A stretch of DNA of 14,679 bases from Zygnema cylindricum. Taxonomy: Eukaryota > Streptophyta > Zygnematophyceae > Zygnematales > Zygnemataceae. Position 1 is the first letter of the stretch. Each line of letters begins with the position of its first letter. The position numbers were made by a program, and so were the translations under genes. The DNA is taken from assembly GCA_037447655.1 (NCBI GenBank), contig JBBHKE010002743.1:1-14679 (forward strand), given 5' to 3'. Shown piece by piece: positions 1 through 9,751 of this stretch. Under the pieces are notes generated by a model. The model worked only from the letters and a program-made list of their open reading frames with translations. It was not told where the DNA came from and did no database searches.

Positions 1-923
1 GCTTCCCCCCAAAACTTTGGATCCACACCTTTATCGGCCATCATAGATCGAGCACATTCAGTCAAAGTCCGATTAAGTCTCTCGGCAACACCATTTTGTT
101 CCGGTGTGTACGGAGCAGTAAATTCACAAAAGATGCCATTTTCTTTCAAAAAATCAGCAAAGGCATGAGATACATACTATCCACCATTATCCGTCCCCAA
201 AGCAAGAATAGATTTGCCGTGAAGTTTCTCCGCCCAGATTTTGTAGTGCTTAAAGTGAGTGAAGACTTCTCTCTTCTCCTTCATGAAGTATATGCGAGTA
301 TACCGGGAGTAATGGTCTGTAAAGGTGACAAAGAAGCGGCTGCCAGCCAGAGAGGGAACTTTACAAGGGCCGAAAACATCAGAGTGAATAATACCAAGGA
401 CATTGGCTGGGTGATCATAAACTTGTGATATGGGAAGCTTGTGAAGCTTTCCGAGAGCACAACCATCACACACATGAGACTCTTGTTGACCAAGCTTGAC
501 TCCCTCTATCATGCTATGCTTTATCATCTTATTAAGTCTCTCATGAAGCACATGACCAAGTCTTTTATGCCACAAAACATTATCACATAGGACACTGGAG
601 TATGCAAAATCAAATTTATTAGCCAGGTCCATGCGGTACAAAAAGTTTGGGCCTCTAGTTCCTACTAGAGCTACTCTTCGATTCTTTCTCACTATTTTCT
701 TGCCATTTTTCTAGAGAACCTCAAAGCCTTTGCTTTCAGCTACAGACGTAGAAAACAAATTTTTCTTAAACTTTGGAGCATACTAGACATCATACAAAGT
801 TCTCTTAACAACCTTTCAATCTATCACACAATCCAGATCTATGTTTCCTTTGGCATTTGATTCAACGGCATAGCCACAAGCATAAAAGATCTGACGTAAA
901 GGAATAGAAGACATCTCCTTAAA
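1..923 (-). pseudogene. Ty1/copia integrase region (decayed, runs off window)
   Basis: Translated on the minus strand this is the GAG-pre-integrase and integrase core of a Ty1/copia polyprotein. The zinc-binding part is visible (WHKRLGH about 575-550, then CDGC about 465). The catalytic triad is complete: D in HSDVFGP (about 380), D in GTDNGG (about 190) and E in NGVAERLNR (about 82). Exactly 35 residues separate the second D from E, the spacing expected of D,D-35-E integrases. The frame is continuous with the gag-protease part upstream but holds in-frame stops: TAG just after the WNKS end near 912, TGA and two TAG between about 825 and 710, and TAG at 174-176 between GTDNGG and YVSHAF. No frameshift is needed. 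Reverse transcriptase would lie left of position 1. A non-functional relic; the family assignment is secure. Confidence 0.9.
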
Positions 924-1955
924 CTAAGACTTGTTCCAGCACATGTGTGAAGAGCTGCCGGAATCCATTATCCATCCGAGGTCCTTTTCTCCTTCCATCA
1001 TGTCGAGTTTGGCAAGAGCGAAGAACTCTTTGTCATCAGTTTTTGGAAAATTGAGCACATCAGGTGTCGTTTCCTCAGTTGTTTTCTTCTTCAATTCCGT
1101 ATCCTCCGCTGAAAATGCAACAATTTTATTCGGAGGTTTTTGGGAAATGGGAGGTCTGCGGTGTCTCCATCCTTTCCGAAAGGTACCCGTTTCAAGAGCT
1201 TTTATATACAAAGGACAAGTTTTGAAGGAGTGACCATCAGTAAAGCAATAAACACATTTCTCAAACTGAGGATTAAACTGATTCCCTTGATATCTACTTT
1301 CCCTCGGAAACTGAGCCGTAAATGCAACAGCTGGTTTTCCAAATCCTAAAATTGTCTGAGTAGCCTCTTTTGCCAAGATAAACTCTATAGCTGTTTGCAA
1401 ATTCCAAAGAGGTTTAGACAATTTTTTCATTTCATCTGAGGCTCTTTTATATTTATTTGGAAACCCCTTTAGGAGAATCATGGCCTGATGATAAGGGGAG
1501 AAAGTCCCCCCAGAACATGCATTTTCTAACAGTAACATTCAAAACCGATTAGTGTATTCCACCATGCTACCACTTGTGTACTTATACTCATAGATCTGAC
1601 CAGCAGTTATAATCTCATGCTGGTCACTAGCCTTAACATAAGAAGATTTCAATGCATCCCAGAAATCTGATGCCTTTGCAACATTAATATATGTCATATT
1701 CAATTCTTTTGATATCATAAGCTTTACTAAATGCAAAGCCTGGTCATTTTTTTGATCAAAGGTGGCATCAGATTCTACCAGTGATCCATTTAACACATCA
1801 ATAAGTTTCACTTGCTTGAAGTAAGACTTAACCAAATCTGCCCAATACAGATATTCGCGTCCATCAAAGACCAAAATTCGTGAAGGCGGGCCCGTGACTT
1901 GTTGTTATGAGACAACTGCTGGCACTGAAGATGAAGAAGATGCAGTAGTAGTCAT
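924..1955 (-). pseudogene. Ty1/copia gag and protease region (decayed)
   Basis: Gag polyprotein of the same minus-strand element, starting at the ATG at 1955-1953 with an MTTTASSSSS N-terminus, followed by the GPPSR motif that all gag copies in this window share. A capsid-like region of the UBN2/retrotran_gag type (about 1870-1300) precedes a canonical nucleocapsid knuckle at 1256-1215 (C-x2-C-x3-GH-x4-C, all four ligands present). A protease active site DSG follows at about 965 in WIMDSGSSSHMC. Stops interrupt the frame at a TAA near 1905 and a TGA near 1540; each could arise from CAA or CGA by a single C-to-T change. The reading frame otherwise runs on without indels into the integrase region. 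The start is inferred from the N-terminal composition and the lack of homology upstream. Confidence 0.88.
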
Positions 1956-3889
1956 CGTAAAACAAATAAAAAGAGGAAGCTTCCACAAATACTGATGGCT
2001 GAAAAACAACTTTGACAGACTATAACTTTCAAAAAAACGCCCCAATGGTCTTGAAAATTTACCACATTGTAGATAACATACAAAGGAACATACACACAAT
2101 ATTTCAATGAATTCCGCTGACAAATTTGTGAGATATGCAGAAATGAAATTACATAAAACTGAGTGTACTGTTTTCATATCATTTGTTCCTATTGAATCAA
2201 ATTCACTACATACAAAATTATGTTCTACCAAATATTTACACCCGAGTTCAGACAACGTAAAGTGATATTGATCTAGTCACGCCTCGTCAGTATTTGTTGG
2301 CGGCGGTTGTTAACCGTCCGATTAGAGGATTTGGCACCGTAGAATTGACTTCACGAATTCCCGTGGTCCTGCCGAATTTCCGTACGTCCACGGAGGACAT
2401 ACTCACGCATTTCTCTCAAGTGACGACGCGTGTCCCAAGTGTGAATGAACCGTGAACTCCCAACTTCACTGTCACACTAATTTTGGTAAGTACTGAACCG
2501 AACTCAACCAAAATATAACTTAAGTCCTGAACAGCAATCTCTCCCTCACAACTGAGGCATAGACAGGACTAAAGCTTTCTAAAAACAACACCAACAAGGC
2601 CAAATTAACCTGCTACCATGCGTGTGACACCAAACTATATCTACTCAACCTAACGTATGATAGATGGGCTGTGGGCCCATAACCTATTGTTCTTTGGTCT
2701 ACAAGAGACCGCAAAAGAGACCCAAACTATCAACCGTAAAGCTACGCAAATCTTATCCAATGAATATTCCTTTGAAATGAATGCCCTCCAAATAAGTGAA
2801 TGCATTCCTAGATGCATTACCAGAAAATCCCCATTAGACACACCGTAGGTCTCTCAAAAATACAGATCAGACCACCATAGGTTTGCAAATCTGTGACCAT
2901 TTCACACATACCAAACACATAATAGGTTTGCAAATTTGCGGAAAGCGTAGAACCACCCTAGGACAAATGTATGCACATATGCATTAAACAACAAAACAAC
3001 TACATGCACAACGCATGATAAACAAACATAAAATTAAAATATTAAATAATAATTAATGAATGCCATCCCACATAATCAAATGTATAATCATATAATTAAA
3101 TGTATCATATAAATGTATGACCTAATCGGAAACCTTAAATTACTACATCTTTGGTCCTTACTCTTCTAACCAGCATTGATTATTTTGCTTAACAAAGCTC
3201 ATAGCTATATATACACTTGTAAGCTGTCAGCCAGTCACGTAACTGTCACTAAGTTCTATGTACGCGTAACAAACTACTACTAAGAGTAATTAAATTGTAA
3301 GCGTACACATGAGAGTGAAACAATTGTAATCGTACATTTGTCAACAAGTACGACACTACACACACACTAATTAACTTGTCGAGATCCTAAACCATTTAAT
3401 AATACATCACAAAATAAAACCTTTGTAAAATAACGGCAGCCGCCGTCAGCTGTCAAACGTAATATAATCCACTTGCCGAAATGACACCGTACCATCCAAA
3501 TCTTGTCCGTACTCAAACCACGTACTTCGTGATAAATGCGCCTATCAAATTTAAAGTCAACTTGCCAAAGAAGACGTTTCGTACCGGAGACGTCCTTTTT
3601 AAATATATACCGCATGTCGCACTTTGTTTCGCACGTGCGGCATACACTTTTACACACTTCAAATATCATACATCGGATCGCTTCGCGATCCGCCGTCCAT
3701 TTTACTTACGCGAACCGTATTTTTACATATGTTTGTTGCGTCACTTCAATTTGTCATTCACGTCACTTTAATTTCACCCGTACAAGTACTCCCCCATTCC
3801 GCAAATCTATCCGAACCACAACATAACATCCGATAATAAATTAGGCACGCGAACACGCGCACGCACGAAACATTAAGAACGCAGAAAAC
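1956..3889 (-). other. Non-coding leader and probable 5' LTR of the minus-strand copia element
   Basis: About 1.9 kb with no convincing gene; the short ORFs present share no family motif. It lies directly upstream of the minus-strand gag ATG and ends, at its far side, in sequence matching the U3 start of the plus-strand copia LTRs, so it is probably the LTR plus leader of that element. Read on the minus strand, a TATA-like TATATATTTAAA sits at about 3611-3598. An 8-bp perfect hairpin lies at 3674-3692. A short direct repeat ATAGGTTTGCAAAT occurs at 2877-2890 and 2922-2935. The stretch 3020-3120 is very AT-rich with repeated AAATGTAT words. I could not locate the LTR end or a primer-binding site, so the internal boundary is unknown. 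Confidence 0.45.
3674..3692. repeat. Perfect 8-bp inverted repeat with 3-base loop
   Basis: CGGATCGC, loop TTC, GCGATCCG: a GC-rich perfect hairpin inside an AT-rich probable LTR, about 65 bp upstream (minus-strand sense) of the TATA-like sequence at 3611-3598. It may be a promoter element or a chance palindrome; no function is claimed. Confidence 0.7.
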
Positions 3890-4078
3890 TAACTTTTCAA
3901 ACTAACACCCACTGCTTGTCTCCTAAGAGAGCATAGGCAGCCATGGATCTAACTTCCTCTCCAGTCTTCAGTGACTACAACAAGTGTGGGGACTTAGAGA
4001 GTGGAGTAAGAAGCATACTGCCTCAGCTATTTTCCCTTTTTATCTTTCATAATTTAGACCTAGAAAATACACATTCAG
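3890..4078 (-). repeat. Inverted copy of the copia LTR U3 start (LTR A')
   Basis: On the minus strand this reads TATTTTCTAGGTCTAAAT, a purine-rich stretch, a pyrimidine-rich block, then CTTGTTGTAGTCACTGAAG and CCATGGCTGCCTATGCTC. The same blocks in the same order open LTRs B, C and D on the plus strand; the closest match is LTR D. The similarity fades at about 3890. It most likely marks the 5' start of the LTR belonging to the minus-strand gag-pol element. Confidence 0.75.
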
Positions 4079-4083
4079 AAAGT

Positions 4084-5120
4084 TATTGAAATATGTGTGT
4101 TTCTTATTTGTATTTTCAAGGTATTTTTTGTATTTTTTATGATCATCTCTAAAATAACAAAATAAAAGGTTTTTTTTGCTAGGCTCTAACCTCTCTCTCT
4201 TTGGGCTCCATACTCTTTAGGCTCCAAACTTGTTGTAGTCACTAAAGATTGGAAAGAGAGAAAGAGGTAGGTCCATGGCTCCTTAAGCAGTCCAAGAAGC
4301 TATAGAGCGTAGAGAACAATCTTAGTAGACTGTCCCAAAAAGATACGTGCCAGCTACGATTTGATCCTGGTCGTTATGGTTCGCCGGAATAGCCGGCAGC
4401 CTTGTCCTATAGTCTAGGACCTGTGTTGAGATATATAAGGTTCGATAACTACTTAAAGATAAACATGCAAAATAGACCGATTAACTAGATATACGGGAAA
4501 TCCCACATAAAACTGGAGGAGATTTCGTATGCAAGCCGGCACCGCACTAAACAAATTGATCGGACATTGAACGGCGGACGTTGACCATCTATATGGATCA
4601 AACGGTGGATATCAAATCAGGTATCGTAGAATGGCCATTTTGGCGGTTTATGGATGTTACGTCACCGGATGACACGTGGCACAACATCACTGAATAACAG
4701 AATCTCCACGAAGCATCAAGGCGAGTCTAAGTGTGACGGACGTCTTCACCATGTCAACGTCGTACACTCACCGTACAGAAGGTACCACGGTTCTAATACC
4801 TTTTTGTACGGTACAATCATGTGATTGGTGTTGTAGAACAATAGATAGGGGTTTAGAGAGGAGTTTAGGACTTCAAAATTTCTGAGGGTAGCCGCCTCTC
4901 TCCCAGAGTGACTCTGTACGAATAGGCATTTTTTCCTCCTTATAATTTATCACCTGGATGGGCATTTTTATAAATTTCTTCTTATGTGGACTCAAAGGAG
5001 TCCAGACGACACAAGGGTGTGGTCCGTGATATTTTTTGCCTTCCAAGGTGGGAGTTGATCTTACACAAAGGAGGCCATTGAAAATTCACTACAGGCTTCA
5101 TACGTAAAGTGGAATTCGGT
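4084..5120 (+). mobile_element. Copia LTR A (degenerate 5' LTR, approximate ends)
   Basis: A diverged copy of the LTR family seen intact as B and C. It begins near the TTATTGAAATATG stretch and has the conserved CTTGTTGTAGTCACTAAAG block at 4229, an antisense tRNA-like block at 4330-4430, and GATATATAAGGTTCGATAACTAC at about 4430. It also carries the GCGTCACCGGATGACACGTGG-like region and the 37-bp hairpin at 4773-4809. It ends near GGAATTC at about 5112-5120, where B and C end in GGAATTGGA/GAGTTGCA. Gag follows at 5153. Ends are set by alignment with B, C and D by eye and may be off by tens of bases. Confidence 0.7.
4773..4809. repeat. Conserved LTR hairpin, copy in LTR A
   Basis: Arms GTACAGAAGGTA and TACCTTTTTGTAC pair with small mismatches. 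The inverted repeat is 37 bases long, as in LTRs B and C, although the sequence has diverged, so the palindrome rather than the exact sequence seems kept. Confidence 0.65.
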
Positions 5121-5152
5121 GATCCAATGGGGGACACATAATTTCAATTATA

Positions 5153-6173
5153 GGCCCACCCTCTAGGGTGCCCATTTTCAATGGAACAAGATTCACCTAT
5201 TGGGAAACGATGATGAGTGGTGCACTGTGTGAGAAGTGATATTGGGGAATAGTTAGTGGAAAAGTGAGACAACCATCTCCAAGGACTCCACCAGTGTTTG
5301 GAAGAGTCAGATTTTTATTAGAACATCATCCGGTATAACCAAGGAAGCAGATGAACACGAAAGCGGCATTTCAGAGGGAGGAAAGGAGAAAAGGAAGGTG
5401 CCCCTTACTCTTATCGCCCATGCGATAGAGTCATCAGTTCGCAAAACGGAAGATAATAATACTCTCACGTGAGGATACAACAATACGGTTGGCAACATCT
5501 CATCGTAACATAGTTGCAGCTGCGGATTTGTGGGCAATATTTACAAGGGTGGGATTATTCGAAGCAACAACTAGCTGAGCAGAAAACTGAATGCATACTT
5601 TTACAAAAGGGGAAAGATGCTAGACTATTGTAATGATCTACGCTCTTTATATAAGGAGTTAGAAATTGCCGGTTGGATGGGAACCATGAAAGCCAAGGTC
5701 AACACCCTGATCATGAAACTACCGGATGAATATGAGAATGTGATCAACCGAGTGCAAGATCTTGACGATCACTTGTGGATCTGGATTTCAGTTGTAAAAA
5801 TGTTACTTGTCCAAGAGAACACTATTGAGATCCAGAGAGGAATGAAGAGTGTCCAAACTCTAGCTGTCGGGACATATCGGTGGAGTAAGGACCCAAAGAA
5901 ACCTTATGGAAACCTCGGCGGAGGGGGAAATCAGCCCGGAGGACCTAAGACCCTAAAAAAACTCTATCATTTTTGCAAAATTCTTGGTCACTACATGGCA
6001 ATGTCTACCAAGCTCACGGAGCTGAGGCTCAAGAAGAGTCAATCTGGTGGACTCTCGGGAGGCAAAAAAAAGGCACTTGTAACAACACAAGTGAAAAGGG
6101 AGCAACGGGAAGAGGAGGCCTCGGATAAGGAGGATGGAGAACTTCCTCTAAATGAGGAATTGGAGGAGAAGGA
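5153..6173 (+). pseudogene. Copia gag of element A, 5' part (frameshifted, interrupted by element B-C)
   Basis: Opens with GPPSRVPIFNGTRFTYWE, the conserved gag start, and then breaks into several frames with stops up to about 5610. From 5617 the frame is open: MLDYCNDL, a KLPDEYENVINRVQDL helix region, a basic Gly/Pro-rich linker, a nucleocapsid-like knuckle YHFCK-x3-GH-x4-S at about 5965-6005, and an acidic tail (5617-6173). The first zinc ligand is Tyr and the last Ser, so zinc binding is doubtful. At 6174 the sequence changes abruptly to the LTR start TGTTGAAATT. Gag resumes in the same frame at 9976 after LTR C. Product would be a capsid/nucleocapsid polyprotein; this copy is dead. Confidence 0.85.
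6169..6173. repeat. Left target-site copy for element B-C (AAGGA)
   Basis: Five bases immediately before the LTR B start TGTTGAAATT; AAGAA follows LTR C at 9976-9980. Copia integrases make 5-bp duplications; one base differs, as expected for an old insertion. Confidence 0.65.
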
Positions 6174-6790
6174 TGTTGAAATTAAAGGTATTTTCTAGGT
6201 TAGTTAAATGATTTAAATAAGAACAGGAAAAAGCAGAGGCAGCCTGCTTCTAGCTTCTCTCCCTAGCCCCCATACTTGTCGTAGTCACTGAAGGCTGGAG
6301 AGGAAGCTAGAGCCATGGCTGCCTATGCTCCTTGTAGAGTCAGAAGGCATAACCTTGGTAAACTTACCAAAAGGATTGACAGACCCAAGATTTCATCCTG
6401 GTACCTACCATCCGTCAAAGTAGCCGTTAGTCTTACCCTGTAGTCTAAGACAAGTGCTGAAGTATATAAGATACAATAGCTACTTAAAGATGACGAAAAA
6501 GAGAAGTTTGATTTATTGAAAAACGGACCACAATCACACAGACACAGTTAAAATAAAATTACACCGTAAATGTACTACTTATATTTAAACGACTATAAAT
6601 TAAGGCCGACATTAATCTAACGACGAAGAAAGAAGCCGGCATCGCGGAATGGTCGATTTGGCGGTTTTTGGTAATATACGCAACGGGTGACACGTGGCAG
6701 CATGACATTGGATGACGGCATCTCCGGGACATACTATGGCGAACTCCGATATGGCAGGCGTCTTCTTTCTGGCCATAAGGTAGAATGGCC

Positions 6791-6827
6791 GTACAGAAAG
6801 TACTTCGGACCAAGTACCTTTCTGTAC
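6791..6827. repeat. Conserved LTR hairpin, copy in LTR B
   Basis: Arms GTACAGAAAGTACTT and AAGTACCTTTCTGTAC pair over 15 bp with a single bulged base; the loop is CGGACC. It lies about 104 bp upstream of the TATA box. Confidence 0.85.
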
Positions 6828-6930
6828 TTTACACTCAATTGATTGGTTCCGTACATCAGTAGGAGAGGGTTTAGAGAGGGGTATAGGTCTTAGAAAATTA
6901 GAGGTTGTCGCCTCTCTCTCAAAGAGCTAT

Positions 6931-6940
6931 TATATAAAAG
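6931..6940 (+). promoter_or_regulatory. TATA box of LTR B (TATATAAAAG)
   Basis: A strong Pol II TATA element in the expected middle part of the LTR, after the hairpin and before the transcribed R/U5 portion; the same position in LTR C reads TATAAAAG. It would drive the genomic RNA of the element. Confidence 0.75.
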
Positions 6941-7165
6941 GGTCATCTTTGACCATTGATAATTAACTGCTCAGGGGAGCAAATTCAAGGATTCTTTTTG
7001 TGGCAGACTCAGGGGAGTCAGCCCTTCCAAGGGGTGCAGTCTTGTCAGTCTGTATTCTGTGAGGGTATCAGCAATATTAAGACAAAGTTTAAAGAACTGA
7101 GGTTATCCTACAGGCTTCTAGCAAGCTGCCTACTCTGACCACGAGGTCTTGGAATTGGAGTAAGA

Positions 7166-8240
7166 GGCCCACCCTCTAGGGTGCCCATATTCAATGAGAC
7201 TAGGATCATCTACTAGGAGAGTATGATGATGGGAGCCCTATGTGAGAAAAGATTTTGGGGAATAGTGAGTGGGCGAGTGAAGCGCCCATCCGGTCTTGCT
7301 ATTCCTCCAGGGTTTGGAGGAAGCAAATTTGGTAGGAAACCTGATCTACCGTCATCAGAGGATCAGAAGAGGGAGAAAGCATCGTGATGGAAAAAGGGAA
7401 AGAAAAAGAGAAAACCATACCTATAGCAACCGGATCTGCTTTCATGTCTCCTATTCTGAGGAATGAGGAGAATGATCTCAATACCTGGGACTACAACAAC
7501 ATGGCAGCCAAGCATTTTGTCTTCCGACATCTGACACAAGGACTTGCAGGCCCTCATTTACTGGTGGAAAGGGCATCTGATCTGTGGGATGTGCTTATTG
7601 AGATGTACCGTAGTGGTACCATTCAGGATTATAAGCTAGCAGACCAAAGGATCAATGGATACTTTCATAAAAGAGAGATCTGCTTGATTTCTGCAATGTG
7701 CTAGCTATACTCTTTATAGAGTTAGAGTGTGCCAAAAAAGTAAAAACCGAGAAGGCAAAGGTACACTGCTTACTCATGAAACTACTCGATGAGAATGAGA
7801 ACATTATAAACCGGGTACAGGATCTACCAAACTCCAGGTGGATATGGAATTCAGTAGTTGGTATGATTCTCGTCCGAGAGAATACAATCGAAATCCAAAG
7901 GGGAGTTAAGAATGGACAAGCCTTGGCGGTTGGAGCAAGTTGGAGAAACAAAGATTCACGGAAACCCCTTGGAAGTCATGGAGGGGAAGACCTGAAAATC
8001 AATCCGATGAATCCGGAACAAGGGGACCAAAGGGGCTTTGTCATTTCTGTAAGAATCCCAGGCATTACATGGCAGAATCTACCAAACTAACCGAGCTTCG
8101 GATAAAGGAGGGGAAGACCGTGGGTCAAACACGAGGGAAGAAAAAGGCACTTGTCACACAGGTACTCGAGGAGGAATCCGATGAGGAGGACGACGAACTT
8201 CTTTTGGATGAGGAGTTGGAGGCAAAACCAGAAGTCAAGT
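7166..8240 (+). pseudogene. Copia gag of element B-C (frameshifted, 3' truncated)
   Basis: Begins GPPSRVPIFNETRIIY, then TAG where other copies have Trp. A frameshift near 7380 shifts reading to the frame starting 7384 (residues SAFMSPILRNEENDLNTWDY, MAAKHFVFRHLTQ, then TIQDYKLADQRINGYFHK). Another shift near 7690 moves it to NVLAILFIELECAKK and a KLLDENENIINRVQDL region. The knuckle CHFCK-x3-H-x4-S is at about 8040-8080, followed by an acidic tail ending near 8240. There the sequence jumps to RT/RNase H. The fourth zinc ligand is Ser, as in element A. The upstream ATG seen in copy D at 12933 is not conserved here. Confidence 0.85.
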
Positions 8241-8458
8241 GAGGAAGAAGACATCCTAATTCTATATGATGAACTAGGTCCAGAAGAAAAGAAGTTTATG
8301 GATACTATTCCATACAGACAGGTAGTGGGCAGTCTGATATATTTTATGAATTGTACCAGACCGGATTTGGCAGCAGCTGTAGGAGTGCTAAGTCGGAAAC
8401 TGAATGCTCCTACCAAAAGGGATTGAGAAGCAACAAAAAGGGTCCTCAGATATTCATA
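8241..8458 (+). pseudogene. C-terminal end of copia reverse transcriptase (connection region)
   Basis: Encodes YRQVVGSLIYFMNCTRPDLA, the connection segment that links RT to RNase H in copia polyproteins (family form: Y-x5-GSL-Y-x5-TRPD). It is joined directly to the acidic gag tail, so the polymerase motifs are absent. A TGA at 8424-8426 and a one-base shift near 8453-8460 separate it from the RNase H frame. Confidence 0.8.
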
Positions 8459-8462
8459 GGAA

Positions 8463-8983
8463 CTAGGGATCTATGGTTGCATCTGGGTGGGGAAAATATT
8501 GACATCACCACTTGGAGTGATGCCAGCTATGGGGATGCTCCGATGAGAAGATGTACATCTGGATATGTGTTGTATGTGGGGAATGGTGCTTGTTGCTGGA
8601 GCAGTAAGCAGCAAAAGGTCATTGCTCAGTCTACCATGGAGGCAGAGTATATGGCATCTTGCTCTGCTGTGAAGGAATTGATGTGGGTTAAATCCTTGCT
8701 TGGTGAATTGGGGCATCTTAAGAGTGGAATTCAGAAAATATTCTGTGATAATCAAGCAGCAATTGCAATTGCTGCTAATCCCAAACATCATTTTAAAGCA
8801 AAACACATGGACATCAGACTTAGCTTTGTTAGAGAAAAGGTGGAGAACAAAATAATAAGTCTAGAATACAGACCAGACAGTGAGATGGTGGCAGACATGA
8901 TGACCAAGCCTGTACCTTCTCCTAAATTAATTTTCTGCAGAGAGAGAGCTGTGGACTTAAAATTAAAAGTGACTAGAAAATAA
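8463..8983 (+). CDS. Copia RNase H domain, best-preserved coding segment
   Basis: Ribonuclease H of a Ty1/copia polyprotein, which degrades the RNA strand of the RNA-DNA hybrid during reverse transcription. The frame is open from FIGTRDLWL to the stop TAA at 8981-8983. The acidic active-site residues are all visible: D in WSDASYGD (8519-8521), E in TMEAEYMA (about 8639) and D in CDNQAAI (about 8747). Family landmarks RRCTSGYV, WSSKQQK, KHMDIR and VADMMTKPV are intact. It has no start of its own and would only be made as part of a polyprotein, which is broken upstream. The stop lies inside the polypurine tract region that borders LTR C. Confidence 0.85.
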
Positions 8984-8989
8984 GGGGAG
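8977..8989 (+). other. Polypurine tract of element B-C
   Basis: AAAATAAGGGGAG, with one T, ends exactly where LTR C begins (TGTTGAAATT). It is the primer for plus-strand DNA synthesis and fixes the LTR start; the AAGGGGAG/TGTTG junction is typical of plant copia elements. Confidence 0.85.
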
Positions 8990-9190
8990 TGTTGAAATTA
9001 AATGGATTTTCTAGGTTAGTTAAACGATTTAAATAAGAGCAGGAAAAAGCAGAGGCAGCCTGCTTCTAGCTTCTCTCCCTAGCCCCCATACTTGTCGTAG
9101 TCACTGAAGGATGGAAAGGAAGCTAGAGCCATAGCTGCCTATGCTCCTTCTAGAGTCAGAAGGCAAAACCTTGGTAAACTTACCAAAGGA

Positions 9191-9233
9191 TTGACGGACC
9201 CAGGATTTGATCCTGGTACCTTCCATCCGTCAA
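9191..9233 (-). ncRNA. Antisense tRNA-like hairpin in LTR C
   Basis: On the minus strand an 8-bp stem TTGACGGA/TCCGTCAA encloses a T-arm-like stem-loop CCAGG-ATCAAAT-CCTGG with a box-B-like GGATCAAATCC. Upstream on the same strand is a D-arm-like stretch (AGACTACAGGGTAAGACTAAC). A full cloverleaf cannot be closed. LTR D carries a better preserved version (10826-10892), so this is probably a decayed tRNA-derived block inherited by the LTR family. Confidence 0.45.
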
Positions 9234-9602
9234 AGTAGTCGTTAGTCTTACCCTGTAGTCTAAGACCAGAGCTGAAGTATATAGGGTACGATAGCTACTT
9301 AAAGATGACAAAAAAGAGAAGTTTGATTTACTGACAAACGAACCACAATCACACAGACATAGTTAAAATAGAATTACACCGAAAATGTACTAGTATTTTT
9401 AACGGCTATAAATTAAGGCCGACATTAATCTAACGACGGAGAAAAAAGCTGGCATCGCAGAATGGTCGATTTGGCGGTTTTTGGTCATAACCGCAACGGG
9501 TGACACTTCGCAGTATGACACAGGATGACGACATCTCCGGGACATACTATGGCGAACTCGGATATGTCGGCATCGTCTTTCTGGACATATTGTAGAATGG
9601 CA

Positions 9603-9639
9603 GTACAAAAAGTACTTCAGACCAAGTACCTTTCTGTAC
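9603..9639. repeat. Conserved LTR hairpin, copy in LTR C
   Basis: GTACAAAAAGTACTT / AAGTACCTTTCTGTAC with loop CAGACC; same place and length as in LTR B, about 105 bp before the TATA box. Confidence 0.8.
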
Positions 9640-9744
9640 TGTACACGCAACTGATTGGTTCCGTACATCAGTAGGAGAGGTTTTAGAGAGGGGTTTAGGA
9701 CTTAGAAAATTAGAGGTAGCCGCCTCTCTCTCAGAGAGCTCTTG

Positions 9745-9751
9745 TATAAAA
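9745..9751 (+). promoter_or_regulatory. TATA box of LTR C (TATAAAA)
   Basis: Same LTR position as the TATA box of LTR B and followed by the same AGGGTCATCTTTGACC. Confidence 0.7.

Larger units (their letters stand above)
6174..7159 (+). repeat. 5' LTR B of element B-C
   Basis: Aligns along its whole length with LTR C, with scattered substitutions and small indels. In order it contains the CTTGTCGTAGTCACTGAAG block (6275), an antisense tRNA-like hairpin (about 6380-6420), the 37-bp inverted repeat (6791-6827), a TATA box (6931) and the U5-like end with AGGCTTCTAGCAAGCTGCC. Its last bases GGAATTGGA correspond to GAGTTGCA in LTR C, so the terminal CA has mutated. Confidence 0.85.

Noticed and set aside
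96-428. Plus-strand ORF of 110 codons
   Set aside because: It lies antisense to the integrase domain, whose catalytic motifs are clear on the minus strand.
2650-2848. Complementary 63-codon ORFs on both strands
   Set aside because: Chance open frames on opposite strands of the same sequence; no homology, coding bias or retroelement domain.
3367-3836. Overlapping ORFs of 70-100 codons on both strands
   Set aside because: Low-complexity, AT-rich translations without recognisable motifs in a region that looks like LTR or leader.
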